Source: an uncultured Muribaculum sp.
GTDB lineage: Bacteria; Bacteroidota; Bacteroidia; Bacteroidales; Muribaculaceae
Assembly (NCBI GenBank): GCA_910578785.1
Contig: CAJTSJ010000005.1
Span: 1-64,000, forward strand
Length of the DNA stretch: 64,000 bases
Reading direction: 5' to 3'
Under the pieces are notes generated by a model. That model did not search any database. It had not been told where the DNA came from and was given only the letters and a program-made list of their open reading frames with translations. Of the stretch, positions 1 to 8,735 are shown piece by piece. Numbering within the stretch: the stretch's first letter is position 1; each line of letters opens with the position of its first letter. Position numbers and translations under genes: made by a program.

Positions 1-35
1 TATGGCGCATAGATATATTATGAAATGTACGATTC

Positions 36-1061
36 TCATAGAGCTATGATTATGATTAGTTTGCCGTGTTCATTACCGGCCGAATAAGATAATTCATGTT
101 TGCCGACTCCAAGAGCCTTAGGACTGATGGCTTTAGCGGTAGTGGCTTTGCCATTGACTTTCCATGATGCATTGTTTGGGATATAAGGGGAGCGGAGCTG
201 TATCGCCGGGCCGTCAATTGTATATGACGTCTGGAGCGGCGATGTGTTGTTGTCGTCGGATGGATTATCGTCGTACGTCCCGAAAGGTTCCCCTTTCTTA
301 TCTCCCCAGAGGTATTCTGCCAGTTCCGGGTGGTCGATGAACGGATTGCGGTTGCCTTGTACTGATTCGATACGGCGGTTAATGTCGCGTTCATAGTCGC
401 TGACCGGATATAGCCGGTGCCATTGAAGATAGCATTCTAGTGAATAGTCGCTTAGAGTAGGATATTGATTGTTGAGAAACATTGTTTCTCCCCATTCAGT
501 CCAAAGAGTCGCCGGATAGACGGTAACCATGTAAAATATGGCTCGCGCAATGACACCTTTATACTCATCGGTAGGTTCAAAACAGATGAATCCGTTGTCG
601 CCATAGTAAGGTGTGGTGCCGAATGCCCAGCTGTCTCCCGATACTTGCGGTGAGGCCACGTCATAAATGGGATAGGTGTTTCTTCGATTGATAACCTCGT
701 TTGTCGAAAGCGAGAGATTGAATAAATCCAGCCCGGTGCCTGATTGCAGGTCTGGATTAACGGCATACCATTCTGCCGGAACCAACCGGTGAAGCCCTGA
801 TTCGTCCGATTTGGAATAGATGGCACTTCCGGTCATTATGTCAGATACAAGATTCGAATCTAAACCGAAAATGCCAATCAAATGATTTATTGCTTCATCT
901 GATGTCATGCACGGATTGTCAGGCCCGCAGTGGGTCTGCAAAGTACTTTTTAAGTGTTCACCTTTTCTACCTGTGGCATAGTCGGTGACAACGTCGGCCT
1001 GCACATTAGAGGAGAGCCACGGCAGAATAATTGCCGTTGATAATGCGTAGCGCAGTTTCAT
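36..1061 (-). CDS. secreted endonuclease I family protein, degenerate active site
   Basis: A 341-residue protein with an N-terminal signal peptide (about residues 1-22). The C-terminal half carries the hallmark of the endonuclease I family (EndA/Vvn type, PF04231): FEPTDEYKGVIARAIFYM, a WHRLYPVS stretch, and QGNRNPFIDHPELAEYLWG. The family cuts DNA or RNA non-specifically outside the cytoplasm. The usual catalytic EHxxP reads HRLVP at residues 91-95, so the general-base His is Arg here, and the usual DxxH reads DLFN at 112-115. The fold is therefore clear, but nuclease activity is doubtful. It is monocistronic and divergent from the galactose operon. The residues after about 255 look like a small Ig-like tail. 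Confidence 0.8.
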   Translation of the reverse strand: MKLRYALSTAIILPWLSSNVQADVVTDYATGRKGEHLKSTLQTHCGPDNPCMTSDEAINHLIGIFGLDSNLVSDIMTGSAIYSKSDESGLHRLVPAEWYAVNPDLQSGTGLDLFNLSLSTNEVINRRNTYPIYDVASPQVSGDSWAFGTTPYYGDNGFICFEPTDEYKGVIARAIFYMVTVYPATLWTEWGETMFLNNQYPTLSDYSLECYLQWHRLYPVSDYERDINRRIESVQGNRNPFIDHPELAEYLWGDKKGEPFGTYDDNPSDDNNTSPLQTSYTIDGPAIQLRSPYIPNNASWKVNGKATTAKAISPKALGVGKHELSYSAGNEHGKLIIIIAL

Positions 1062-1086
1062 ATGTTAATTGATATCTTAATATTTG

Positions 1087-1094
1087 CAAATATA
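1087..1094 (-). promoter_or_regulatory. -7 box of the endonuclease I-like gene
   Basis: TATATTTG on the minus strand, matching the Bacteroidota -7 consensus TAnnTTTG, 26 bases upstream of the start codon. No convincing -33 TTTG was found. Confidence 0.5.
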
Positions 1095-1251
1095 GACCCG
1101 GTGGTTCTAATTTCCAACTAAAAAAGTAAATATTTGATATTCTTAGCTGTAATTTATGCCGTTTTGCCTGTCTGTGGGCTTGATGACAAATAAATACAGT
1201 GATGCTCAGTATAAATTTTACTTTCGGATATTGGATTTAGAAATAATTTGT

Positions 1252-1259
1252 TAAATTTG
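1252..1259 (+). promoter_or_regulatory. -7 box of the galactose operon
   Basis: TAAATTTG on the plus strand matches TAnnTTTG. A TTG at 1231-1233 lies about 18 bases upstream, near the expected -33 position. Transcription would begin around 1266, giving a leader of about 50 bases before galK. Confidence 0.55.
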
Positions 1260-1316
1260 CACTTAGAATTAATCCAATTAACCTAAATTATAAATAATAA
1301 ATTTATTACCATTATT

Positions 1317-2456
1317 ATGAGCATGAAAGAAACAATCAAGCAGCAGTTCGCAGAACGTTTCGGAGCCGCTGGTACCATGTATGCGTCATCTGGACGTATT
1401 AACCTTATCGGAGAACACACTGACTACAATGGTGGATTCGTATTCCCCGGCGCTATTGACAAAATGATTATGGCTGAAATCAAGCCTAACGGCACTGATA
1501 AAGTGCGCGTTTATTCTGTCGACATCGACGAGTATGCTGAATTCGGATTAAATGAAGAAGATGCGCCCAAGCAGCAGTGGGCACGTTATATATTTGGAGT
1601 TTGCCGCGAAGTTATCAAGCGTGGCGGTGTAGTGAAGGGTTTTGACACGGTTTTCGCCGGAAACGTTCCTCTGGGTGCCGGTCTTTCTTCTTCAGCCGCT
1701 CTTGAAAGCTGTTTCGCATTTGCTCTTAACGACATGTTCAATGACGGTAAGATTGACAAGTTTGAGCTTGCTAAGATCGGTCAGTCTACCGAACACAACT
1801 ATTGCGGTGTAAACTGCGGTATTATGGACCAGTTCGCATCTGTATTCGGAAAGAAGGATCATCTCATCCGTCTTGACTGCCGTTCGTTGGAGTACGAATA
1901 TTTCCCGTTCAAGCTTGACGGATATAAGCTCGTGCTCGTTGACTCTAAGGTTAAGCATGAACTCGTTGACTCGCCCTACAACAAACGTCGCGCTTCTTGT
2001 GAAAATGTAGCTAAGAAGCTTGGCATTGAGACCCTTCGCGATGCTGAAATGGCTGACCTCGACAAAATTAAAGACCAGATTTCAGAAGAAGATTACAAGC
2101 GTGCACGCTTCGTAATCGGCGAAAAGCAGCGCGTGCTCGATGTCTGCGACGCTCTTCAGCATGGCGACTACGACACTGTAGGCGAGCGTATGTATCAGAC
2201 CCACGAAGGTCTTTCAAAGGACTATGAAGTCAGCTGCGTAGAGCTTGACTATCTTAATGATATAGCTAAGGAATGCGGAGTTACCGGTTCGCGTATTATG
2301 GGTGGTGGCTTCGGTGGATGTACCATCAACCTTGTCAAGGATGAGATTCACGACAACTTCATCAAGACTGCAAAAGAGAAGTTCGCAGAGAAGTACGGAC
2401 ACGAACCTCAGGTCTATGACGTGATTGTTTCTGACGGTGCCCGCAAAATTGACTAA
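1317..2456 (+). CDS. galK: galactokinase
   Basis: GHMP-family kinase of 379 residues that phosphorylates galactose to galactose-1-phosphate in the cytoplasm, the first committed step of the Leloir pathway. The galactokinase signature GRINLIGEHTDYNGG is at residues 26-40, the ATP-binding GHMP motif PLGAGLSSSAAL at 118-129, and the C-terminal GSRIMGGGFGGC motif is present. Length is normal for the family. Two Met codons (1317 and 1323) are possible starts; the first is used. It is the first gene of an operon with galM and a sugar nucleotidyltransferase, 18 bases before galM. All catalytic motifs are intact. Confidence 0.96.
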   Translation: MSMKETIKQQFAERFGAAGTMYASSGRINLIGEHTDYNGGFVFPGAIDKMIMAEIKPNGTDKVRVYSVDIDEYAEFGLNEEDAPKQQWARYIFGVCREVIKRGGVVKGFDTVFAGNVPLGAGLSSSAALESCFAFALNDMFNDGKIDKFELAKIGQSTEHNYCGVNCGIMDQFASVFGKKDHLIRLDCRSLEYEYFPFKLDGYKLVLVDSKVKHELVDSPYNKRRASCENVAKKLGIETLRDAEMADLDKIKDQISEEDYKRARFVIGEKQRVLDVCDALQHGDYDTVGERMYQTHEGLSKDYEVSCVELDYLNDIAKECGVTGSRIMGGGFGGCTINLVKDEIHDNFIKTAKEKFAEKYGHEPQVYDVIVSDGARKID

Positions 2457-2474
2457 TCTTGAACAGATTAAATT

Positions 2475-3521
2475 ATGAAAATTAATACAAAGAGTGTTAT
2501 GTCGCCTAAGGGTGACATAACACTCTACACTTTAACTAACGCCTCCGGTGCATCGGTCACTTTGTCGACCCTTGGTGCAGGTATTGTAAGCGTGATGGTT
2601 CCCGATAAGGATGGCAAACTTGACGACGTGGTGCTCGGATATGCCAATCCTGCTGATTATATAGCCGACGGTCCGTGCGCGGGAAAGACTCCCGGACGTT
2701 ATGCCAACCGTATAGCCAAAGGCAAGTTCACGGTTGACGGCAAAGAATATCAGCTGGCGATAAACAACGGTCCGAATGCTCTTCACGGTGGTCCGGAAGG
2801 CTTCATGAACCAGAATTGGGAGTCTGAAGCGGAGGGTAATCAGGTTAAGTTTACCTACACGGCCAAGGATGGCGAAGAAGGTTATCCGGGAGAGCTAAAG
2901 GCGACAGTCATCTACACCTGGAACGACAAGAACGAGCTGACGATTGATCTGAAAGCCGTATGCGACAAGAAGACGGTGGTCAATCTGACAAACCATGCAT
3001 ACTTTAACCTTGACGGTGAGAATGCCGGTTCGATACTTGACCACGAACTGCAGTTGCTCGCATCCCACTATCTGCCGACTGACGACACTCAGATTCCTAC
3101 CGGCGAAATAGCTCCTGTTAAAGGTACTCCGATGGATTTTACGGAATCGAAGGCTATCGGTAAGGACATCAACGCCGACTTTGAAGCATTGAAGATCGGC
3201 AAGGGTTATGACCACTGCTGGGTACTTGACGACTGGCACAAGCATACTCTGATATCGGCGGCGAGATTGAAGTCGAACAAGAGCGGCCGTGTGGTAGAGG
3301 TGTTTACCACGCAACCCGGAGCTCAGGTCTATACCGGCAATTGGCTTGCCGGAAGCCCCAAAAACAAGAGCGGACGCAGCTATGAGGATTATGAAGGTGT
3401 GGCAATCGAATGCCAGGGTATGCCCGACGCGCCTAACCATAAGAATTTCCCATGCCAGCTTCTTGGTCCCGGAGAGGAGTATAACCAGACTATAATATAT
3501 CGTTTCACAACAACAAAATAA
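2475..3521 (+). CDS. galM: aldose 1-epimerase (mutarotase)
   Basis: A 348-residue galactose mutarotase family protein. It interconverts alpha and beta anomers of galactose or glucose, feeding alpha-galactose to the kinase. Typical motifs are visible: the GKTPGRYANRI stretch near the N terminus, NGPNALHGG, NLTNHAYFNL (general-acid His), and near the C terminus the EGVAIECQGMPDAPN segment that holds the catalytic Glu. There is no signal peptide, so it acts in the cytoplasm, unlike secreted Bacteroides mutarotases. It lies between galK and the nucleotidyltransferase with short gaps on both sides, consistent with one transcript. Confidence 0.95.
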   Translation: MKINTKSVMSPKGDITLYTLTNASGASVTLSTLGAGIVSVMVPDKDGKLDDVVLGYANPADYIADGPCAGKTPGRYANRIAKGKFTVDGKEYQLAINNGPNALHGGPEGFMNQNWESEAEGNQVKFTYTAKDGEEGYPGELKATVIYTWNDKNELTIDLKAVCDKKTVVNLTNHAYFNLDGENAGSILDHELQLLASHYLPTDDTQIPTGEIAPVKGTPMDFTESKAIGKDINADFEALKIGKGYDHCWVLDDWHKHTLISAARLKSNKSGRVVEVFTTQPGAQVYTGNWLAGSPKNKSGRSYEDYEGVAIECQGMPDAPNHKNFPCQLLGPGEEYNQTIIYRFTTTK

Positions 3522-3539
3522 CCAATAATCCATTTCAGT

Positions 3540-4442
3540 ATGAAACCAACATTATTTGTGCTTGCCGCCGGTATGGGTAGCCGTTACGGTGGTCTGAAAC
3601 AGCTTGACAGCCTCGGTCCCAACGGTGAGACTATCATGGACTACTCAATCTACGATGCCATCAAATCGGGATTCGGCAAGGTCGTATTCGTAATCCGCAA
3701 AGATTTCGAACAGGAATTTCGCGACAAAATCATCTCTAAATATGAAGGTCATGTGCCTGTGGAAGTTGTGTTCCAGTCTACAGACGCTCTTCCTGAAGGA
3801 TTCACCTGTCCGGCTGACCGCAGTAAGCCTTGGGGCACCAACCATGCCGTGCTTATGGGTAAGGACGTGATCAAAGAGCCGTTTGCAGTTATCAATGCCG
3901 ATGACTTCTACGGACGCGACGCATTTGAGGTGATAGCAAAGGAATTGAGCCGTGAGCATGACCGCAAGGGCGATTATTGCATGGTAGGTTTCCGTGTAGG
4001 CAACACAATGACTGAAAACGGCTCCGTAGCGCGTGGCGTGTGCGAGAACAAGGACGGTCTTTTGACTTCCGTAGTTGAGCGCACGGCAATCAGCTACAAT
4101 GACAACCACGACATCGTCTTCACTGACGAAAACGGCGTAGAGCAGACCCTTCAGCCTAATACTCCGGTGTCGATGAACCTTTGGGGCTTCACTCCCGACT
4201 ATTTCGACTATAGCGAACGTGAATTTGTGAAATTCCTTGAAAAGGACATCAACACTCCGAAAGCAGAATTCTTTATTCCGTTGGTGATTGACACGCTTAT
4301 TAATTCAGGCGAAGCTACTGTCAAAGTGCTTGACACGGACTCTAAGTGGTTTGGCGTGACTTATGCTGCCGACCGTCCAGGCGTGGTAGCCAAGTTTGCC
4401 GAACTTCACAAGGACGGCACATATCCTGAAAAGCTGTTTTAA
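3540..4442 (+). CDS. sugar-phosphate nucleotidyltransferase of the galactose operon
   Basis: A 300-residue GT-A fold nucleotidyltransferase. The N terminus has the signature LAAGMGSRYGGLKQL (residues 8-22), and a metal-binding NADDFYG lies near residue 119. Such enzymes join a sugar-1-phosphate to a nucleoside triphosphate. It is more divergent than GalU or RfbA, so the substrate cannot be fixed from sequence. Its place as third gene after galK and galM, with no galT visible in the window, suggests it acts on galactose-1-phosphate or glucose-1-phosphate; that is inference. A strong terminator follows at once, marking the operon end. Confidence 0.8.
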   Translation: MKPTLFVLAAGMGSRYGGLKQLDSLGPNGETIMDYSIYDAIKSGFGKVVFVIRKDFEQEFRDKIISKYEGHVPVEVVFQSTDALPEGFTCPADRSKPWGTNHAVLMGKDVIKEPFAVINADDFYGRDAFEVIAKELSREHDRKGDYCMVGFRVGNTMTENGSVARGVCENKDGLLTSVVERTAISYNDNHDIVFTDENGVEQTLQPNTPVSMNLWGFTPDYFDYSEREFVKFLEKDINTPKAEFFIPLVIDTLINSGEATVKVLDTDSKWFGVTYAADRPGVVAKFAELHKDGTYPEKLF

Positions 4443-4465
4443 TCGACGAAGTTAACTTATTGTCT

Positions 4466-4500
4466 GAAGAGGGGGAGCAAAAATCCCTCTCTTCTTTTTT
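4466..4500 (+). terminator. intrinsic terminator of the galactose operon
   Basis: A 10-base-pair stem (4466-4475 with 4485-4494, one G-T pair), 9-base loop, then six T residues. It starts 24 bases after the nucleotidyltransferase stop codon. Confidence 0.85.
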
Positions 4501-4521
4501 GTGGTCATCAAAGTCTGATGT

Positions 4522-4552
4522 TTTGCCAATAGGAATGAATTTTGTAAATTTG
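4522..4552 (+). promoter_or_regulatory. promoter of the mazG-topB operon
   Basis: TTTG at 4522-4525, a 19-base spacer, then TAAATTTG at 4545-4552. This is the best full match to the Bacteroidota -33/-7 consensus in the window. The predicted leader before mazG is about 30 bases. Confidence 0.7.
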
Positions 4553-4589
4553 TATGTAATTTGAAATAGCAATACAACACCAAGTCATT

Positions 4590-5381
4590 ATGCAACATTC
4601 TCGTCAGGAAAAACTTGAGGCTTTGGGCCGCATAATCGATACACTTGATCGGTTGCGTGTGGAGTGTCCGTGGGACAGAAAGCAGACTAACGAGTCGCTG
4701 AGGCCTAACACGATTGAAGAAACCTACGAACTTTGCGAAGCGCTTCTTAACGATGACAATGAGAACATCAAGAAAGAGCTGGGCGACGTGTTGTTGCATG
4801 TGCTATTTTATTCCAAGATAGGAGAAGAGAAAGATGCGTTTGACATAGCCTCTGTAGCCGATTCTTTGAACAAGAAGCTGATATTCCGTCATCCGCATGT
4901 GTTCGGCTCCGTAGATGCATCTGATGCGCATCAGGTGGAACTTAACTGGGAGCAGATTAAGCTTAAGGAGAAAGAAGGCAACAAAACGGTGCTCGCCGGA
5001 GTTCCAAAATCGTTGCCTGCATTGATTAAGGCTTATAGGATACAGGAGAAAGCCGCGAATGTAGGTTTTGACTGGGAAGAACGCTCGCAGGTCTGGGATA
5101 AGGTCCGCGAAGAGATTGATGAGTTCGGCTCGGAAGTCGAATCTTCAGATTCCGACAGAATGGAAGAGGAGTTCGGAGACTTGATGTTCAGCCTTATAAA
5201 CGTGGCCCGTTTGTATAAGATAAATCCCGAAAATGCATTGGAAAGAACCAATCAGAAATTCATACGTCGTTTCAATTATGTAGAACAGGGTGCCAAGTCT
5301 GCCGGAAAAGCATTGAAAGACATGTCTCTTCAGGAGATGGACCACTACTGGGATGAAGCAAAGCGCATGGAACGCAAATAA
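4590..5381 (+). CDS. mazG: nucleoside triphosphate pyrophosphohydrolase
   Basis: A 263-residue tandem-domain MazG protein that hydrolyses (d)NTPs to monophosphates and pyrophosphate, a house-cleaning role. The first domain shows CPWDRKQTNESLRPNTIEE and the metal-binding EETYELCEAL followed by KKELGDVLLH. The second repeat shows a similar EEIDEF then EEEFGDLMFSLINVARL. Length matches E. coli MazG (263). It heads a five-gene run (mazG, unknown, topB, NUDIX, Cys-rich) that is tightly packed in its last four genes. The promoter at 4522-4552 belongs to it. Confidence 0.95.
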   Translation: MQHSRQEKLEALGRIIDTLDRLRVECPWDRKQTNESLRPNTIEETYELCEALLNDDNENIKKELGDVLLHVLFYSKIGEEKDAFDIASVADSLNKKLIFRHPHVFGSVDASDAHQVELNWEQIKLKEKEGNKTVLAGVPKSLPALIKAYRIQEKAANVGFDWEERSQVWDKVREEIDEFGSEVESSDSDRMEEEFGDLMFSLINVARLYKINPENALERTNQKFIRRFNYVEQGAKSAGKALKDMSLQEMDHYWDEAKRMERK

Positions 5382-5414
5382 ATTTATTGAGTTATCACTT
5401 AAAGTTTATCGTAC

Positions 5415-5849
5415 ATGGAAAATTCTGCCAATAAGGTCAAAAAGGGGAATAACCGTATATGGCTCTTTGCCATCTCTATGATATGTCTGCTTGCCGCCGT
5501 GTTGTTGGCGCAAGCCAAGACCGAATATAACTATAAGGCTACGGCCGCCGAGCATCTTACGCTTGTGGTCGACAGCATAGATTTTCGTTCGGATTTGACC
5601 CGTATATACGGGCGTTTTCTTGGACGTCCCCATACATCCCAGCGTGTCGATGCTCTTGCGCTTGATGTCAACGGCAAGAAACTGCAGGCTTCGGATATAG
5701 ACGGCGTTGACTTTAAGCGATGGTTTCAATGGGAGGACGACGGTGAAATTCCGGTAGAGATTGATTTTCCGTCGATGTCGCAATTTGAAAGCGGAACACT
5801 GCATATTACAACTCCGCGTGGCATAGATCATTGTACAGTTTCCCGCTAA
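5415..5849 (+). CDS. membrane-anchored protein of unknown function
   Basis: A 144-residue protein not recognised. Residues about 15-33 form one hydrophobic segment (WLFAISMICLLAAVLLAQA) after a basic N terminus, so it is either an N-in anchor or an uncleaved signal. The remaining ~110 residues look like a small beta-rich extracytoplasmic domain with no Cys. A similar arrangement is seen in short Bacteroidetes proteins without assigned role. It lies 33 bases after mazG and 14 bases before topB, so it is almost certainly co-transcribed. No function is proposed. Confidence 0.75.
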   Translation: MENSANKVKKGNNRIWLFAISMICLLAAVLLAQAKTEYNYKATAAEHLTLVVDSIDFRSDLTRIYGRFLGRPHTSQRVDALALDVNGKKLQASDIDGVDFKRWFQWEDDGEIPVEIDFPSMSQFESGTLHITTPRGIDHCTVSR

Positions 5850-5863
5850 TCTGACCGGTAGTA

Positions 5864-7936
5864 GTGAAACTGTGTATCACCGAGAAACCAAGTGTGGCCA
5901 AGGATATCGCATCGATTCTTGGCGCAGGGATAAAGCGTGACGGATATTACGAGGGCGGGGATTATAAGGTGACCTGGACTTTTGGCCACTTGTGTACGCT
6001 TAAGGAGCCGGCAGACTATACCGAACGGTGGAAACGCTGGTCGCTTGGAGCGCTTCCAATGATTCCTCCTAAATTCGGCATTAAACTTATTGCCGACAAA
6101 GGTATCGAACGTCAGTTCAACGTTATAAAGCAATTGATAAGTGAGGCCGACGAGGTCATCAACTGCGGCGACGCCGGTCAGGAAGGTGAACTGATTCAGC
6201 GCTGGGTCATGCAGAAGGCTGAGATTCATTGTCCGGTCAGGAGGTTATGGATAAGCTCTCTTACCGATGAGTCAATCCGTGAGGGCTTCAAGGCCTTGAA
6301 GCCGGAATCTGATTATGACAGACTCTACCATGCCGGATTATCCCGTGCCATCGGCGACTGGATATTGGGTATGAATGCCACCCGCTTGTATTCACTGAAG
6401 TACTCGTCGCCGGGCAATGTCCTTTCGATAGGCCGTGTGCAGACTCCGACGCTGGCTTTGATAGTGAACCGTCATCACGAGATTAACAACTTTGTGCCCG
6501 AAGATTATTGGGAGCTGAAGACGGTCTACCGTGATGTCGCGTTTAATGCTACGGCCGGGCGGTTTAAATCGGAGGAGGAAGTTAAAGACGCTATTCAAAA
6601 GATTGAGCAGTTCCCGTTTGCCATAACCGATGTTTCAGAAAAGAAAGGTCGGGAGGCTCCGCCACGTTTGTTCGACCTTACTTCTTTGCAAGTTGAGTGC
6701 AATAAGAAGTGGGGATGGACAGCCGACGATACATTACGCCTCATACAGTCGCTCTATGAAAAGAAAGTGACGACTTATCCGCGTGTTGACACCACCTATC
6801 TTAGTGACGATATTTACCCTAAAGTGCCGGGTATACTTCGCAATATGACGCCTTATGCCAAGTGGACATCATCGCTTCTGGATAAAAAATTACCTAAATC
6901 TAAGAAGGTATTCGATAACTCTAAGGTGACGGACCACCATGCCATCATACCGACAGGGCAGTCTCCATCCGGCTTGGTCGGACAGGAACGGCTGCTGTAT
7001 CATTTGATTGCCTTAAGGTTTATTGCCGCATTTTATCCGGATTGCATATTTCAGCAGACTACTGTTCTGGGGCAGGTAAATGATTATAATTTCAAGGCTA
7101 CTGGAAAGGTTATTGTTGATTCGGGATGGCGTGTGTTGTACGCCGACAATAAGGAGCAGGAGGATAAGGGTGCGGAAGAAACTTCTGATGACAGGATATT
7201 GCCTCCGTTCAATGTCGGCGAAAGCGGCCCTCATAGTCCTTCAATGCTTAAAAAGCAGACGCAGCCTCCTAAGTATTACACCGAAGGAACTCTGTTGCGC
7301 GCTATGGAATCTGCCGGCAAGACTGTTGATGATGAGGAATTGCGCGAGGCCATGAAAGAAAATGGAATCGGTCGCCCCTCGACTCGTGCAGCCATAATCG
7401 AGACTCTGTTCCGCAGACACTATATATATCGTAAGAACAAAAGCATTATGGCTTCTCCTACGGGGATAGAACTAATTGCGACGATAAATGAAGAGTTGCT
7501 TAAAAGTGCTAAGCTGACAGGACTATGGGAGAATAAACTCCGCAGGATTGAGCGTGGCGACTTTTCGGCGGCGTCTTTTATTGACGAACTCAAAACATTG
7601 GTTAGGGAGATAGTTATAAATGTTCTGAGCGACAATTCCAACCGTCAGATTAAGGTCGAATCTGAAGAATCAAAAGCTGATGCAAAGAAGAACCGCAAGA
7701 CGTCTGGTGCCGATGGCGCGGCAAAGCAGTCAAAACCGAGAGCGCCGAGAATAAAGACGCTTGAAGAAATTAAATGCCCGAAATGCGGTCAAGGCTACAT
7801 ATTAAAGGGTCGGACGGCTTATGGGTGCAGTAGATTTAAGGAAGGATGCGACATGCGTCTGGACTTCAGCAAATATCCGGCAGACCTGACGCCGGCAAAA
7901 CTATCGGCATCGATAAAGAAGAATTTTAAAGTATGA
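5864..7936 (+). CDS. topB: DNA topoisomerase III
   Basis: A 690-residue type IA topoisomerase that relaxes and decatenates DNA. The Toprim domain starts at once with the catalytic Glu in TEKPS (residue 7) and has NCGDAGQEGELI. The active-site Tyr is at about residue 312 in the YPRVDTTYL segment. A C-terminal zinc-finger region has CPKCGQGY and GCSRFKEGC near residues 640-665, preceded by a Lys-rich linker. The start is GTG: an in-frame stop at 5852 leaves no upstream ATG. The last four bases overlap the NUDIX gene (ATGA), a sign of translational coupling. Confidence 0.95.
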   Translation: MKLCITEKPSVAKDIASILGAGIKRDGYYEGGDYKVTWTFGHLCTLKEPADYTERWKRWSLGALPMIPPKFGIKLIADKGIERQFNVIKQLISEADEVINCGDAGQEGELIQRWVMQKAEIHCPVRRLWISSLTDESIREGFKALKPESDYDRLYHAGLSRAIGDWILGMNATRLYSLKYSSPGNVLSIGRVQTPTLALIVNRHHEINNFVPEDYWELKTVYRDVAFNATAGRFKSEEEVKDAIQKIEQFPFAITDVSEKKGREAPPRLFDLTSLQVECNKKWGWTADDTLRLIQSLYEKKVTTYPRVDTTYLSDDIYPKVPGILRNMTPYAKWTSSLLDKKLPKSKKVFDNSKVTDHHAIIPTGQSPSGLVGQERLLYHLIALRFIAAFYPDCIFQQTTVLGQVNDYNFKATGKVIVDSGWRVLYADNKEQEDKGAEETSDDRILPPFNVGESGPHSPSMLKKQTQPPKYYTEGTLLRAMESAGKTVDDEELREAMKENGIGRPSTRAAIIETLFRRHYIYRKNKSIMASPTGIELIATINEELLKSAKLTGLWENKLRRIERGDFSAASFIDELKTLVREIVINVLSDNSNRQIKVESEESKADAKKNRKTSGADGAAKQSKPRAPRIKTLEEIKCPKCGQGYILKGRTAYGCSRFKEGCDMRLDFSKYPADLTPAKLSASIKKNFKV

Positions 7937-8448
7937 AAATTAACAAAGAAGAATTATTCCCTTTGGTCGATGTCTACGGAAATGTCGTAGGCCAAGCTAC
8001 CAGAAAGGAGTGTCATAGTGGAAGTAAACTGCTCCATCCCGTAGTCCATCTGCACGTGATTCGCGACGGTGGCTTTATTTATTTGCAAAAGAGGTCTATG
8101 AGTAAGGATATACAGCCGGGGAAATGGGATACTGCCGTAGGCGGACATATCGATTATGGAGAAAGTGTGGAGGACGCGTTGAGGAGGGAAGCGCGAGAGG
8201 AGCTTGGATTTGTAGGGTTTGAGCCAATCCGGTTAGAGCCATACGTGCATGAATCCGGGATTGAACGTGAACTTATCAATCCGTTTATTGTTTATTGTGA
8301 CGAGGATGTTAGGTTTACTACTGATCCGGATGAAATATCCGAGGGAAAGTTTTGGCGACTGGCTGACATTGAGTCGGAATTGGGGAAAGACGTCTTCACT
8401 CCTAATTTTGAGTCTGAATATCAACTAATCAAGAGCTATATAAAGTGA
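7933..8448 (+). CDS. NUDIX hydrolase, IDI/YfcD-like
   Basis: A 171-residue NUDIX protein with the full box GGHIDYGESVEDALRRE followed by AREELGF, which holds the metal-binding Glu residues. The N-terminal part (LVDVYGNVVGQATRKECH, then LLHPVVHLHV) resembles the YfcD and isopentenyl-diphosphate isomerase-like branch rather than MutT. The substrate is unknown; nucleotide diphosphate derivatives are the usual class. It overlaps topB by four bases and the next gene by four bases, so it sits in a tightly coupled operon with DNA and nucleotide maintenance genes. Confidence 0.9.
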   Translation: MKINKEELFPLVDVYGNVVGQATRKECHSGSKLLHPVVHLHVIRDGGFIYLQKRSMSKDIQPGKWDTAVGGHIDYGESVEDALRREAREELGFVGFEPIRLEPYVHESGIERELINPFIVYCDEDVRFTTDPDEISEGKFWRLADIESELGKDVFTPNFESEYQLIKSYIK

Positions 8449-8678
8449 TTTCTAACTGGACTTTATTTGATTTTACCATACAGTGGTTATGGGTTGGCGT
8501 GATTGTTGTTCTCGCTATAATTTATATTGTCGGTGCAGTACGAAGATTTATTAAACGGCCAAATAATGGCTCTATGCCCGGATGCTCAGGATGTGCTTTG
8601 TCGGACAAGTGCGAAAAGAATTCTGCAAGCTGTTGTGATGACGGCGGCACGTCGGATAATTCTGATTGTCAATTATAA
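8445..8678 (+). CDS. small Cys-rich membrane protein, FeoB-associated type
   Basis: A 77-residue protein with one membrane segment (about residues 13-33, WLWVGVIVVLAIIYIVGAV), then basic residues and a Cys-rich tail: CSGCALSDKC followed by SCCDD. The layout matches the FeoB-associated Cys-rich membrane protein family (PF12669), thought to help iron uptake or metal binding, although no feoB is in the window. The start is GTG and overlaps the NUDIX stop codon (GTGA). It is the last gene of the operon, 12 bases before a perfect palindromic terminator. Confidence 0.75.
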   Translation: MISNWTLFDFTIQWLWVGVIVVLAIIYIVGAVRRFIKRPNNGSMPGCSGCALSDKCEKNSASCCDDGGTSDNSDCQL

Positions 8679-8690
8679 TAATTGAAGGAA

Positions 8691-8733
8691 AACAAGAACA
8701 GGAGTAAAGCATTGCTTTACTCCTGTTCTTGTT
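8691..8733. terminator. perfect 21-bp palindromic bidirectional terminator
   Basis: Arms 8691-8711 and 8713-8733 are exact reverse complements around one central base, leaving a 19-bp stem with a small loop. It separates the mazG-topB operon (plus) from tRNA-Thr (minus). The minus side is followed by a T-rich stretch (TTTTCCTTC). Confidence 0.75.
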
Positions 8734-8735
8734 TG

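Noticed and set aside
2895..3533. 212-codon minus-strand frame opposite galM
   Set aside because: Antisense shadow of a well-supported gene; composition is typical of a reverse-frame artefact.
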